Assembly (NCBI GenBank): GCA_934045075.1
Contig: OW203725.1
Span: 15,498,269 to 15,562,268, forward strand
Origin: Yponomeuta sedellus
Lineage: Eukaryota > Arthropoda > Insecta > Lepidoptera > Yponomeutidae
Length of the DNA: 64,000 bases
Direction: 5' to 3'
In this document: positions 48,454 through 58,759 of the stretch, one piece after another
Layout of the letters: each line of letters begins with the position of its first letter
How positions within the stretch are numbered: the first letter of the stretch is position 1
Position numbers and translations under genes: made by a program
The notes under the pieces: generated by a model
Told to the model about the DNA's origin: nothing
Seen by the model: the letters and a program-made list of their open reading frames with translations, nothing else
The model's database searches: none

Positions 48454-48663
48454 CTTTTAGTCCGGATCTACTTACGGGTATTGTTATATCGGAAGAGTCC
48501 GACCAGGTTTCGCTCCGATTCGCAGAGCTTAATAAGAGCTTAATCGTGGTCCGACGACGCGAGCTCCGTCTCTGCTCACCATGATTAAGCTCTGCGAATC
48601 GGAGCGAAACCTGGTCGGACTCTTCCGATATAACAACACCCGTAAGTAGATCCGGACTAAAAG
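48454..48663. mobile_element. Foldback MITE, 210 bp, intact
   Basis: Arms of 79 bp (48454-48532 and 48585-48663) differ at one position that I can see. They start CTTTTAGTCCGGATC. The central 52 bp carries CGAGCTCCGTCTCTGCTCACC. Related copies at 38589, 22786 and 8950. Confidence 0.8.
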
Positions 48664-50470
48664 TTTATAACTGAAATGTATCAGAAATTCTATATTTCCA
48701 ACAGATTTTCTTACAGCCAGTACTTTTTATTAAACAACGTGTATACCTCCTCGCAGTTACATAATTCCATAACACTATAAAGTTATCAAATACACGTTGA
48801 TTCATACAAGTAACTGCTATGTATTTACAAAAGAAAACAATGGTACATAGTACTTACCTACTACTAAAAACAACTGAGCGTGAGTGAACTTGTTAATTTA
48901 TTAGGCCTTTATAAAACACATATATTTTACCTAAATAGGGCAAATGAATAACATGGTATTAAGGGCCTCCATTATCCAATATTACTAGCGCCACCTATGG
49001 AAATAATCATAATATTTTTCGACACATTGATTTTGCAAAATGTGTCTGTACAACCTCCTAATCATGTTAATAGTGATTTTTAGACCTCGTAAAAACCTCG
49101 GACCAGGTGGCATTCATGCCGCAAACGACCGTTATTGTTTCTATCCCCAGGTCCGTGATCCCAGGAATCAGGTCCCAGGAACGTGATTGAGGCCGATTTT
49201 TTTTTTCAAATGTATCTATCAGTAAAAATATGTTATGATTTTTCCCATTGATGGCGCTAGTGTTCCTGCATGAAGGCCCTTAAGTAGAGTATGACTATAA
49301 AATACATATTGATGTCTATTTGTATACACTAATTGGTTCATATTTCACATTTTGTCACAACATGGCACAAAATGATATTGTAACTAATATTTAGTTCACT
49401 CACAGAATAATTTTATTATATCGTCAATTCCCTTGAAAGATAAAAATGTGGACAAGCGCGCATGCACCGAAATTCACGTCACGTTTTAATTCACAAAGCG
49501 TAAACAATACCGAAATCGCTCGGTTTGGTTAGGTTAGGTTACATTTAGTCGGCAATAATCAGGAAATTAAAATATTATGTGAAAATGGAAATTAAGCAGT
49601 AGATTCGATTAATAATTCTGTAGGTATTTAAAAAAACCTTTTCTTGTTTTGAACACCCAAAGCTATTTTACATTAATATAAGAGGAGAAATTAATCTAAT
49701 TACCCTGATTACCTTCAACATGGGTATTTGTAGGAAAATTTAGGTACTCTGTTCAGTGTTCGAGTGCTCGTCCACACACTTATGAAAACATTATTGGTAG
49801 TGTTTAGTTTTCAATGTTTTACTTATCAAAAACTACCCAAAAGTTAATATAACTCACTTAAAGTAACTATACAACATACATATTACTTTTGTTACACGAC
49901 CAAACTATGCTTTGCTACTCGAAACACGTTTCATTGATATTAAGAATGTACATTAGATCTATAGCAGTTTTTGCCTCAAGTCTTTCAGCTATCAATAATT
50001 ATTTATCTATATTCACAGGATGTAAATACATATAGCTATAATAGTGGCTCACGAGATTCTACAATTCCTTCTTCCTAAATAACTTGAACGGCTATAAAAC
50101 CGGCTTAGTTGCCAATTAATTCAGTGTTTTGCATTTAATTAAATCTTTGCTTACCTACAGTTTTACTTTCAAACTTGAGCTGGTTAAGTACATCCCATTT
50201 AAAACCACATTATAAATAAGGCATCAATCCTCAAAGGTGCCTCATTAAAACTTTATCACACAATTATAAATGTAAATTTACGCCGAGGTACTCGAGGTAT
50301 AATGAAACCTTCAATTTACATGCACTCAGTAAGCATATGAAACACTTCGCATATGAACGACGCTATGATAATGGAAGGTTGAACGGTCGCTAGGTATAAT
50401 ATTTACACTGTTATTTAGATCACAACTTGGTTCGTTCTTTCACAACTACCTCCGTGGCGTCGCACAACCC
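48664..50470 (-). other. Intergenic or neuroligin 3' untranslated region
   Basis: It lies downstream of the neuroligin stop codon. Several AATAAA-type signals exist on the minus strand, so the transcript end cannot be fixed. No other gene seen. Confidence 0.4.
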
Positions 50471-51360
50471 TCATACGGAGATCTCCTGTATCTGCACGCG
50501 CTTCTTCATGATGCCGGGCGGTGGCGGAGCGGAGGCGGCGGGGGGCGCGCGGGGTCCCCCCGCCGCCACGGCCTCCCCGCCCGCCTCCGCATCCTCCTCC
50601 GCCCCGCACTCCCCCGGCCCGAACTTCACCTGCGTGCCACTGTCCACCACTCGCGACTCAAACGTACTAGTTCGCCCCACGGGGTCCTGCCCGCGTCCGT
50701 CCACCTTCTGAATGTCAGGCTTCTGGGTATCTATCACGCACACTACACTCCCGGCTTCGATCGCACTCCCTACACTCACGTCGGGAAGGGAACGGCGCGC
50801 CGCGCGGTGCTTTTCGTCATAGCAGCTGTACTCGCCGAACGTCGGCTCGCCGCAGTCCGATAGCGTCCGCAGGTCGAACTTCGAGCCGCCACGCGGCACG
50901 TGCGCCGACTTGCATTCGAAACCGAAGCCCTTGCCGTTGAACGTGCGGACCTCGTAATCCATCTTGGCGTCGTAGTTGTCGGAGGAGGATGAGCTTCCCG
51001 CCTCGGCGAGATCGTCCTTACAGCGCCGGGGTCGGGAGCCTCTTTGGTGGTAAATACCGGCGAAGATGAGGACGTTGAGGAGTAATAAGAAGCAGCCGAC
51101 TGCTATGGTGACGGTGAGGGCCGCGGTGTAGGATTGGTAGTGTGAGGAGGCGAGGCGACGGAGTAGAGCGTCGTCTGGGTGCGTGGGCGCGGCGGTGGCG
51201 TTTGGCGGGCAGTCGGTGGAGGCGGGCGCGGCGGGGGCGGGCGCGGGGCGCGCGGTGGCGGCGCGGGGGGCTGCCGTGCTGCGCCCCCCGTCGCGCCCCC
51301 CCTCCGCATTCACCACGTGCGGCACGTGCGCGCGCGACATCGACTGCGGCCGCACCGCAC
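50471..51360 (-). CDS. Neuroligin, last coding exon (stalk, membrane span, cytoplasmic tail)
   Basis: Neuroligins are postsynaptic adhesion proteins that bind neurexins through a cholinesterase-like ectodomain. This exon starts at an acceptor (GGGCATGCAG, AG at 51362-51361) and ends at TGA (50473-50471), giving 295 residues. It encodes a Pro/Ala-rich stalk with one N-glycosylation motif (NAT), a single hydrophobic span (genomic 51050-51127, TVTIAVGCFLLLLNVLIFAG), then an acidic/basic cytoplasmic tail with a poly-Pro stretch. It ends KKRVQIQEISV; the last three residues fit a class II PDZ ligand. The phase fits the upstream exon (G|GT). The exon is GC-rich, unlike its surroundings. The family call rests on the span and tail and on the upstream exon; which insect paralogue it is cannot be told. 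Confidence 0.85.
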
Positions 51361-52047
51361 CTGCATGCCCGACAAACATGAGTAAAACGTTCTACGTAGG
51401 CCATTACGTCTAGAGATAGATAGAGAACACTTTATTGTAAAAAAATTACACAGATAGTTCAGTTCAACCGAAATAACACACATTTCTTAATTCAGGTTAA
51501 TTCAAGACAAGCTGGATGGACTAGACTTAATACATAATTGAGAAGAAATTTAGTAATAGAGTTCGTTTCATAAAGTAAATACCGGCAAATTGCGATTTTC
51601 ACTTAGGCGATGGTCGTATATTTGTATAAATAACTAACGAATAAGTTTCCTTTAATTTATCCATCCTTTAATTTATCCATCCTTTAATTTATCCATCATC
51701 ATTTAGAATCCTCGACGGGCACTTATAAGTTCCACTTTTTCCGCAAAACTTAGCGTGTATATTTTATACGCTAGAATAGAGCACAAAACCTTATTGTAAA
51801 TTTGGAAAATTCGTATTGTAACACTTGTAACTTTTAACATTTGTAACTGCGAAAATTACAACTGCACCTATTAGAACATTCATAAATCTTAATAATAATA
51901 ACATGGACAGTCAGAGAACACGCTTAAAGAGATAATATAAAAATATGATTTGCGCGATAAAACCATCTAAATTTAAGAAAGACAGACAACAGCAATACGG
52001 TCTTTAGCACCCTTTACATACTCCACACTAGAAGTATACGAACTAAC
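51361..52047 (-). other. Neuroligin intron
   Basis: 687 bp with donor GTTAGT (52047 leftward) and acceptor ending GCAG (51361). A short 14-bp tandem (CCATCCTTTAATTTAT, three copies near 51660-51695) is present. Confidence 0.75.
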
Positions 52048-52200
52048 CTTCATAATAGTTCGCGTTGTCATCTTGGAAGTGGTGATGGCGCATGGCGGCG
52101 TCTGGTATCTCGGGCCCAGGCCGGTGCAGCTGCGGGATTAGCGACAGCCACAGTGACATTTTGTGGCCACGGTAGTGACTCCGCATCTCCGGCTTGCTAC
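52048..52200 (-). CDS. Neuroligin, penultimate exon
   Basis: Minus-strand exon between acceptor TTCAG (AG at 52202-52201) and donor GTTAGT. Its 153 bases read in the phase demanded by the last exon. It encodes KPEMRSHYRGHKMSLWLSLI (20 residues), then PQLHRPG and MRHHHFQDDNANYYE. The LWLxLIPQLHxPG phrase followed by a MRHHH stretch is the hallmark of the end of the cholinesterase-like domain in insect neuroligins. Earlier exons, which should encode most of the ectodomain, were not found up to 57.9 kb. Confidence 0.85.
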
Positions 52201-52539
52201 CTGAACCCGCACAAATTGAAACAAATGAAACGAGCCCCTAAACTTCTGCGGCGACCCCAAACTTTAATAGCTACCTGAAAAGTTCTCGTCACGGATGGTA
52301 ATTTATTATGTTGACGGGCCACATGAGCCATTTATTTTAATTAGCAATTTTGCCCGAGTTATGAATAATATTATCGGGCGATTCGCCGGCCAAAAATAAC
52401 AGTTAATTAAAATTTTAATAAAGATCTCGAGAAACAAACTCGGGCCTACAAAGCCGCGGTTTGTAAATACAGCGTTGTTAAATGTTTTACAGCGTTAATA
52501 ATCGCAGTCAGTGGGAACAATGAATTCTGTGCAGTGCTG

Positions 52540-53335
52540 TGGAGGCGCTCGAAGTTGGCCAGTGACCTCGGCGTCCTCTAAGGCGTAGGCCACGTGGAAA
52601 GGGCGTGGAGGATATTGACTGTTCATTGGTCAGTGTCTTGTAAGAGGAAGACTTGGTATTGGGGTGAATGGAGTGCAAGTAACGCGAGAAAAAAAGACGC
52701 GACGCGTTATAAAAATTACGGATCACATATGATATACAAACACAGTCACATGTCCTAATCCCCAAACTATCCTTGCTCTGTGGTCGCTCTATGGCCATAC
52801 GACTCCGTCGCCTTTTTAGCGCCCTCGCCACAGGTTCTTTTTGTAAAGCTCACGCCTTACTTGCACTCCGTACACCCCAACAACTAGTCTCCCTGTCACA
52901 AGACATTGACAAATGAACGGTCAACTTATCTCCTTGGCGGCCAGACTAAACAATAGAGTTACAGACCATAGTGACTACACAAAAAGTCGCGTCATTTCCG
53001 CGCGCTCACCCCACGCCCCACATATGCACTTCGTTCACCCCAAAAACTAGTCTCTCTGTCACAGGACACTGACCAATGAACCTTTAGCTTAACTCCTTGG
53101 TGGTCAGACTCTCAACAACGGAGTCACAGACCATAGCAAGAGCAAGCACTCTGGTCGGTGACTATACACAACGCGTCGCGTCTTTTCCGTGCCATCGCTC
53201 CAGGCCCTTTCTGTAAAACTCACGCCTTACTTGCACTCCGTTCACCCCAATAACTAGTCTCCCCGTCACAGGACACTGACCAATGAACCGCCAACTTATC
53301 TCCTCGGCGGTCAGACTCTGCAGCATATGCTATTG
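52540..53335. repeat. Inverted plus direct repeat cluster
   Basis: A unit with GCACTCCGTTCACCCC, AACTAGTCTCC and GACACTGACCAATGAAC occurs three times in plus orientation (about 52831, 53000 and 53195) and once inverted (about 52600-52720). Spacings are about 165 and 203 bp. CGCGTCGCGTC motifs recur. It probably derives from a non-autonomous transposon and sits in neuroligin intron. Confidence 0.65.
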
Positions 53336-53554
53336 TCACAAGTTATATGACTTCAGTAGGACAACTTTCAACTTCGTTCGCTCGCTATAATCTCGTCTCT
53401 TTGTTTTCAACAACTTGTCACAACTCACTGAGTTCTCATCTGACCTGATTGTACATGACTTAACTACAATAACGTTCACTTCAACAGCTGTCTGAGACTT
53501 TAAGCAAAAACACGAACATAACATTATTAATTAAGGTAAGAGGCTGGATGTTTT

Positions 53555-54165
53555 CACCCCGGGAATCGAACCCGTGCCTGACAAGCTCTATCAGGTATAT
53601 GAGATAGTAAAGCACTGATCTCCATGTAGACCTGATTGATCGTTATGCCATAAAAGCCACGCCGGGAATCGAACCCGTGCCTCACAAGCTCTAGCAGGTA
53701 TATGAGACAGTTACGCACTGATCTCCATGTAGAGCTGATTGATAGTTATGACAAAAAAGGCTCGTCCGGGAATCGAACCCATGACTCACAAGCTCTAGCA
53801 GGTATATGAGATAGTTACGCACTGATGTCCATGTAGAGCTGATTGATAGTTATGACAAAAAAGGCTCGTGCGGGAATCGAACCCATGACTCACAAGCTCT
53901 AGCAGGTATATAAGATAGTTACGCACTGATCTCCATGTAGAGCTGATTGATAGTTATGACAAAAAAGGCTCGTGCGGGAATCGAACCCATGACTCACAAG
54001 CTCTAGCGGGTATATGAGATAGTTACGCACTGATCTCCATGTAGAGCTGATTGATAGTTATGACAAAAAAGGCTCGTCCGGGAATCGAACCCATGACTCA
54101 CAAGCTCTAGCGGGTATATGAGATAGTTACGCACTGATCTCCATGTAGAGCTGATTGATCGTGTC
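53555..54165 (-). repeat. Tandem array, six units of about 104 bp, each tRNA-like
   Basis: GGGAATCGAACCC starts units at 53561, 53664, 53768, 53872, 53976 and 54080, so the period is 103-104. On the minus strand each unit has the B box GGTTCGATTCCC preceded by GCTAGAGCTTGTGAG and ATGGAGATCAGTGCG (a possible A box). Unit 1 is the most diverged; units 3-6 are nearly identical, as expected from recent expansion by unequal exchange. Period is not a multiple of three, so it is non-coding. Confidence 0.85.
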
Positions 54166-54277
54166 GTACGTGTCCCAGTAAGGAAGCTCGTCGGCTCCGA
54201 GGCGCGGTGCGTCACCTAACAGCGGGCTGGGCGGCGGCGTTGCCGACGGATCGTTCGGGCTCCTGCCAGATAAACTT

Positions 54278-54520
54278 CACTTATTCCCTATTTAGAGGCT
54301 AAACATTACACCCATGCCGGTATTCAAACCCGCGACCTCTGGCTATTCGTGCCAGCGCTCTTTCCAACTGAGCTAATGGCGACTCACCGGCATCAGTGAA
54401 ATTTCGCACCTCTTTACACTACTCTCTGTATTACGTACAGCCTCTAAATAGGTTTTTAAAATTGTCCTTAGCACGGGTTAGTGCATTAAAAATAAAAATA
54501 GTATAATTCACTTATTCCCG
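54278..54520. mobile_element. tRNA-SINE family A, inverted composite with target duplication
   Basis: A minus unit (54291-54440) is joined to a plus tail (54441-54506). Flanked by TTCACTTATTCCC on both sides. Confidence 0.75.
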
Positions 54521-54569
54521 TTCCCTATAAGCGACCAGGTGGTCGAGTCTCTAAAATGCACAGTTGTTC

Positions 54570-54865
54570 GATAGAGTCATACTATCATATTATTTTCAAT
54601 GCACTAACCCGTGCTAAGGACAACTTTAAAAACCTATTTAGAGGCTAAAAATTCCACCCATGCCGGGATTCGAACCCGCGACCACTGGCTATCCGTACGT
54701 AATACAGAGAATATTGTAAAGAGGTTCGAAATTTAACTGATGCCGGTGAGTGGCCCATTAGCTCAGTTGAAAGAGCGCTGGCACGGATAGCCAGAGGTCG
54801 CGGGTTCGAATCCCGTCATGGGTGGAACTTTTTGCCTCTAAATAGGTTTTTAAAAGATTCATATT
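54570..54865. mobile_element. tRNA-SINE family A, head-to-head composite
   Basis: A minus unit (to about 54695) joined to a complete plus unit (54696-54855) with GTACGTAATACAG leader and tRNA-like segment. TCATATTA occurs at both outer edges. Confidence 0.7.
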
Positions 54866-56009
54866 AGTCCGGTAACAGTCGTTTTATCCACACTATCGGT
54901 AGTCTGGTAACCAATCGCATTGCAATGGTATAACCCGGGCTACTTAACTCGGCGCCTCGCGCGATTCGATCTTCTTCGCGAGAAATGCCTATTTAATTTG
55001 CGCGGGCTATAACCTCTGGAATGACATTTGAGAGCAAATAACAACTACTGTCGCGCTTGAATCATTCTATTGAAAAACTGTGTAAGTATTAGATTCTATG
55101 GTTAATTTCCTTAGCATGCCACGCTCGAGAAATGCCCTTCTCTACGCAAAAATATCAATTGCTTTATCGAGCCCGCAATATTTCGACGTTGTCAAAACGT
55201 GCATGCTAAGCGTAAAGGAATTATATAAGAGACTTGAACAATAACATATTGCAGGACAATTGACGGCCTGAACACATAATTAGCCCTGATTCCTGTATGG
55301 TTAGCATGCACGTTTTAATTCTCTCCCTCGACGTCGAGTGAGAGACTTAGGAGTACTTGCCACGTCCAAATGACGACCATGGCAGCCGAGGCTCGAAATA
55401 GCCAACCACCGCGGTCTTGTCTAACTACAAGTAGTTATTGCTGTATTAAATAAAAGTGTTGCATTTTTATCAGACAACACAGTCAAAAGTTTTACTGATC
55501 CGACTCGGTAAATTCATCATCATCGTCATCAACCCGGTAAACCCCACTGCGGGTATAATAGGCCTCTTCATTTCCACGCCACTCTGTAAATTATAGCTAA
55601 TAAATTAATTATTACTGATAAATAGTTCTATGCCCTAGTATGGTAAAATGAAGAAACTAAAATCAAAAAGGCAAAATTCATGAAATTTGTATTTTTCCTG
55701 TCAAATCTATGATTTCGAGGCGTTCTCTTCACCTCCGTGGGTACCAGACATGTCTCGGGCTCATATTATGTCAAAATTAGTGTCTAGCTCGGCCGAAATC
55801 ATCTCGGCAATGCCGGTATGTTACCTAGTTCTAGACAAGTCTCGGTCGACTCCCTCTCGGTCGCGGTAGCAATGTTAACTTCGAGACATTTCGGGTTTGA
55901 CAGAGAAATTGAAATTTTTGCTTAGGGATGGGCATTTCTCGAGCGTTTCATGCGAACAGGTGTACATACAGTAAAGAACATACTATATATGTGCAATAAA
56001 TCTTTAGCG
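54866..56009. other. No gene; small inverted-repeat elements
   Basis: AAAACGTGCATGCTAA (55194-55209) and its exact complement (55301-55316) bound a 123-bp MITE-like unit. GCATGCCACGCTCGAGAAAT near 55113 is matched in inverted form near 55930-55951, about 840 bp apart. Confidence 0.45.
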
Positions 56010-56063
56010 ATTTCAATCGTCTAACTGTTAAATTGTGGAATTTAACAGTTAGACGATTGAAAT
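56010..56063. repeat. Perfect 25-bp hairpin
   Basis: Arms at 56010-56034 and 56039-56063 are exactly complementary across a GTGG loop. Confidence 0.9.
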
Positions 56064-57743
56064 TTCTGTGAAATTAGTATGGACAAATTTGACAGACGAA
56101 GGAAATTTGACTTTTTCTAATTTTTTATTTTTCTAAATATTAGTTTTGGATTACATAGTTTTACAACATTGGCGCTTTAAGCGCCTACCTACGTTGTTAG
56201 TTGTTAGCCTTCGGAAAATAATGTCCTACTAGAAGAATATTAGTTCTATGTAGGTAATTCAAATGGTTTTTAGCATTATCTACCAAACAACGTCACTACA
56301 AAGCAGAAAAAGACAAAAATCGTAGAATAAAAGTTATTGTACAATCAATTTGTCGCTTTGTGCATAAAAACGAAAGCCTATCGACATTAATGTTTTATAC
56401 TTGATGTTATTTGTACGGAAGAAATGTCGAATGCCTTTAGATTTGTCTATTAAGAACCGGCTAGAAATTTAAAATTAGACGGACAAACGCGAGTCAGAGT
56501 CACGCACTGAGGGTTCCATACAATACTGGAAATGAAAATGAAAATAATTTATTTGCATAATTTAGTTACAGGAGTTCGTGCTGGCTCCCAAACTAGGATA
56601 CCCTGTGCTAATGGGTAGCCAGGCACTATCAATTCAGTCTTAAAATAAGTTATAGTTTTGTTTTTTTTTTGTTAGCGGCGGGTAAGATGTAACTTTAAGT
56701 AAGATAAGTAAGTTGTTCACAATGTTATGGCGGCTAAAGCCGCCTCGCCGGCTAGGCGGGCTGGGCATACTGAAGAATTAACTGAATCGTTGAAGCGAGT
56801 TGAAAATGTTAACGTTAACGAATACCATTATAATTATCTTGATACTTCTAAGCTGCTTCGATACTTCGACTCTTCTGCTAATATCAATCAAAATACTATA
56901 CAATCAATTGAGCTTAGAGTACTATGAAATGAAATGAAATGTACTATGTAGAGTCATAAAACTAAAATAAATTCCTTTAAAATTTTGTATAATGTAACAG
57001 TTTTCTAATATTTCATGATGATTTTCGGGATTTTCACAACAAATTTTCCTTAACGGCTTTCTGACTATACTGATGACGTAGGCTTACTAACAGGGTCCAG
57101 TGAGCATAGATCCTAAATTGTTCCGAACTCGCGAAATCATCGCCTACCTGCTTAGACGACCTTTACAACCGCGATTCGATCGAGCAGCGGTTTCCAACAA
57201 AGTGGAGTCATTACCGCACGCCGAACCCTTTGAATGAAACGTATTGAAACCGTATCGAGGTTTTCTTTACCGGAGCTACCCACCCGTGCCACACCGACCG
57301 CGCTCTATAAAATACCCGATAGTTCGCAGCTGTATGTGGTTTCACCCACGGCCAGGCTGTTGTTTAAATGGCCGCATGATACTGAATTTATTGTGCGCAC
57401 GATTGGATAGGAACAACCTGCTGCGCTCCATGGAAATTTACTGTTATTTTTTATTTAATGTATTAGGCAGTCGTTAGCATTTTGCTCCAATTAACATTGC
57501 ATTTTAGTTTCAGTGAAACCAGATATCTGTGAATCCGTGACGGGAGGGAATACACTTATTTTCGCCGAAATGCTTGGAATTATAGATAGATAGTGATTGA
57601 TAATAATATGTCGAAGTTGTCAAATTTTCAGGATGTCCATAATTAAGTTTGGTTTTTTACATGTATACATTTTTGATTTGTCAGGTTTTTTTTGAGTAAG
57701 ATGGGTTGACACTTGATTCCAGTCACGCCTGATAGTAGGATGT
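56064..57743. other. No gene; repeat scraps
   Basis: 56480-56520 resembles the reverse end of the repeat at 37305. 56575-56640 has ACTAGGATACCCTGTG, as in SINE family B tails. No neuroligin exon and no Polinton terminal repeat could be recognised. Confidence 0.4.
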
Positions 57744-57856
57744 TATTGGGCATTCTGGACCAGCTTCCATTCGTTTGAGCTCACGACGCACCGCGCCAAC
57801 CGGCGCGGCTTGTCGTTCACTCAAACTCATTACATCTGTTCCAGAATACCCAATAA
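57744..57856. mobile_element. Imperfect palindromic MITE
   Basis: TTATTGGGCATTCTGGA (57744-57760) pairs with the complementary TCCAGAATACCCAATAA. Inner arms GTTTGAG/CTCAAAC and CCGCGCC/GGCGCGG also pair, giving one long imperfect hairpin of about 113 bp just upstream of the Polinton genes. Confidence 0.65.
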
Positions 57857-57988
57857 TATTGATTGATTCTGAATTTTACTTGCGGCAGGAAATGAAATGA
57901 TGTTAGTAACACAGATAAATACTGAAGTTTAATCGTGATGATCGCATTTCAGTAATGAGGACATCACTGGTAACATATTTCTCCAAAA

Positions 57989-58678
57989 ATGAAATTTGTT
58001 AAACAACCTACATCACTAAATCTTGAGAATATTGATGTAGGATCTGAAAAAAATACATATCGTCACGGAAAGCTTTTACCAAACACCATCCGTTGTATAG
58101 TTTGCGGACCGTCTAACTGCGGAAAAACAAACTTAGTCCTTGGGTTACTTTTACATCCTAATGGTTTACATTTCCGTAACGTGTACGTTTATTCGAAAAC
58201 GTTGTATCAACCAAAATACATATTTTTAGAGAAGGTAATGAATCTCGTTCCAGGAATACGTTATTATAAATATCGCGATAACAAAGAAGTCTTAAATCCA
58301 AGCTTAGCGTCTCAAAATTCTGTCATTATTTTCGACGATGTTGCCTGTGAAAATCAAAATAACATTCGTGATTACTTTGCCATGGGTAGACATAAAAATA
58401 TAGACTGTTTTTATTTGAACCAAACTTATAGCAAAGTCCCAAAACAACTGGTTCGCGACAATGCAAATCTACTCATCATATTCAAACAGGATGATATTAA
58501 CTTACGTCATATTTATGATGAACATGTGAACACTGATATGCCTTGGCATCAATTTCGCGAACTTTGTTCACAAGTTTGGAAAGATACATTTAGCTATTTA
58601 GTGATTAATAAAGACTGTCAAAGAAATAACGGATGCTACAGAATGAAATTCGACACCTTTATTACTTTCGACGAGTGA
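57989..58678 (+). CDS. Polinton packaging ATPase (A32/FtsK-HerA type)
   Basis: 229 aa. Walker A GPSNCGKT at 40-47, Walker B VIIFDD at 112-117, and a LNQTYSKVPKQ segment (about 143-153) where these enzymes carry a sensor residue. The family drives viral DNA into the capsid using ATP. Length and motifs fit Polinton and adintovirus packaging ATPases. It is the first gene of the block, preceded by only about 130 bp of unique sequence and the hairpin MITE. The ATG is preceded by CCAAAA. Intact. Confidence 0.9.
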   Translation: MKFVKQPTSLNLENIDVGSEKNTYRHGKLLPNTIRCIVCGPSNCGKTNLVLGLLLHPNGLHFRNVYVYSKTLYQPKYIFLEKVMNLVPGIRYYKYRDNKEVLNPSLASQNSVIIFDDVACENQNNIRDYFAMGRHKNIDCFYLNQTYSKVPKQLVRDNANLLIIFKQDDINLRHIYDEHVNTDMPWHQFRELCSQVWKDTFSYLVINKDCQRNNGCYRMKFDTFITFDE

Positions 58679-58759
58679 GATACATAAATGCCGTTTTTTT
58701 TAAATCAGAAGCCACTTTCTTATCTTCTTTATATGCGAGTAGTTGTAAAATAAGAAAAA

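Noticed and set aside
50427..51413. Plus-strand and alternative-frame open frames over the neuroligin exon
   Set aside because: They are shadows produced by the GC-rich antisense strand. The minus frame has the membrane span, correct splice phase and the C-terminal motif.
53555..54165. CRISPR-like regular repeats
   Set aside because: Units are contiguous 104-bp tandem copies without unique spacers, in eukaryotic DNA; they are tRNA-like satellite monomers.
58688..58753. 21-codon ORF between ATPase and DUF8207-like gene
   Set aside because: Too short, with a T-run at its start and no overlap coupling with neighbours.
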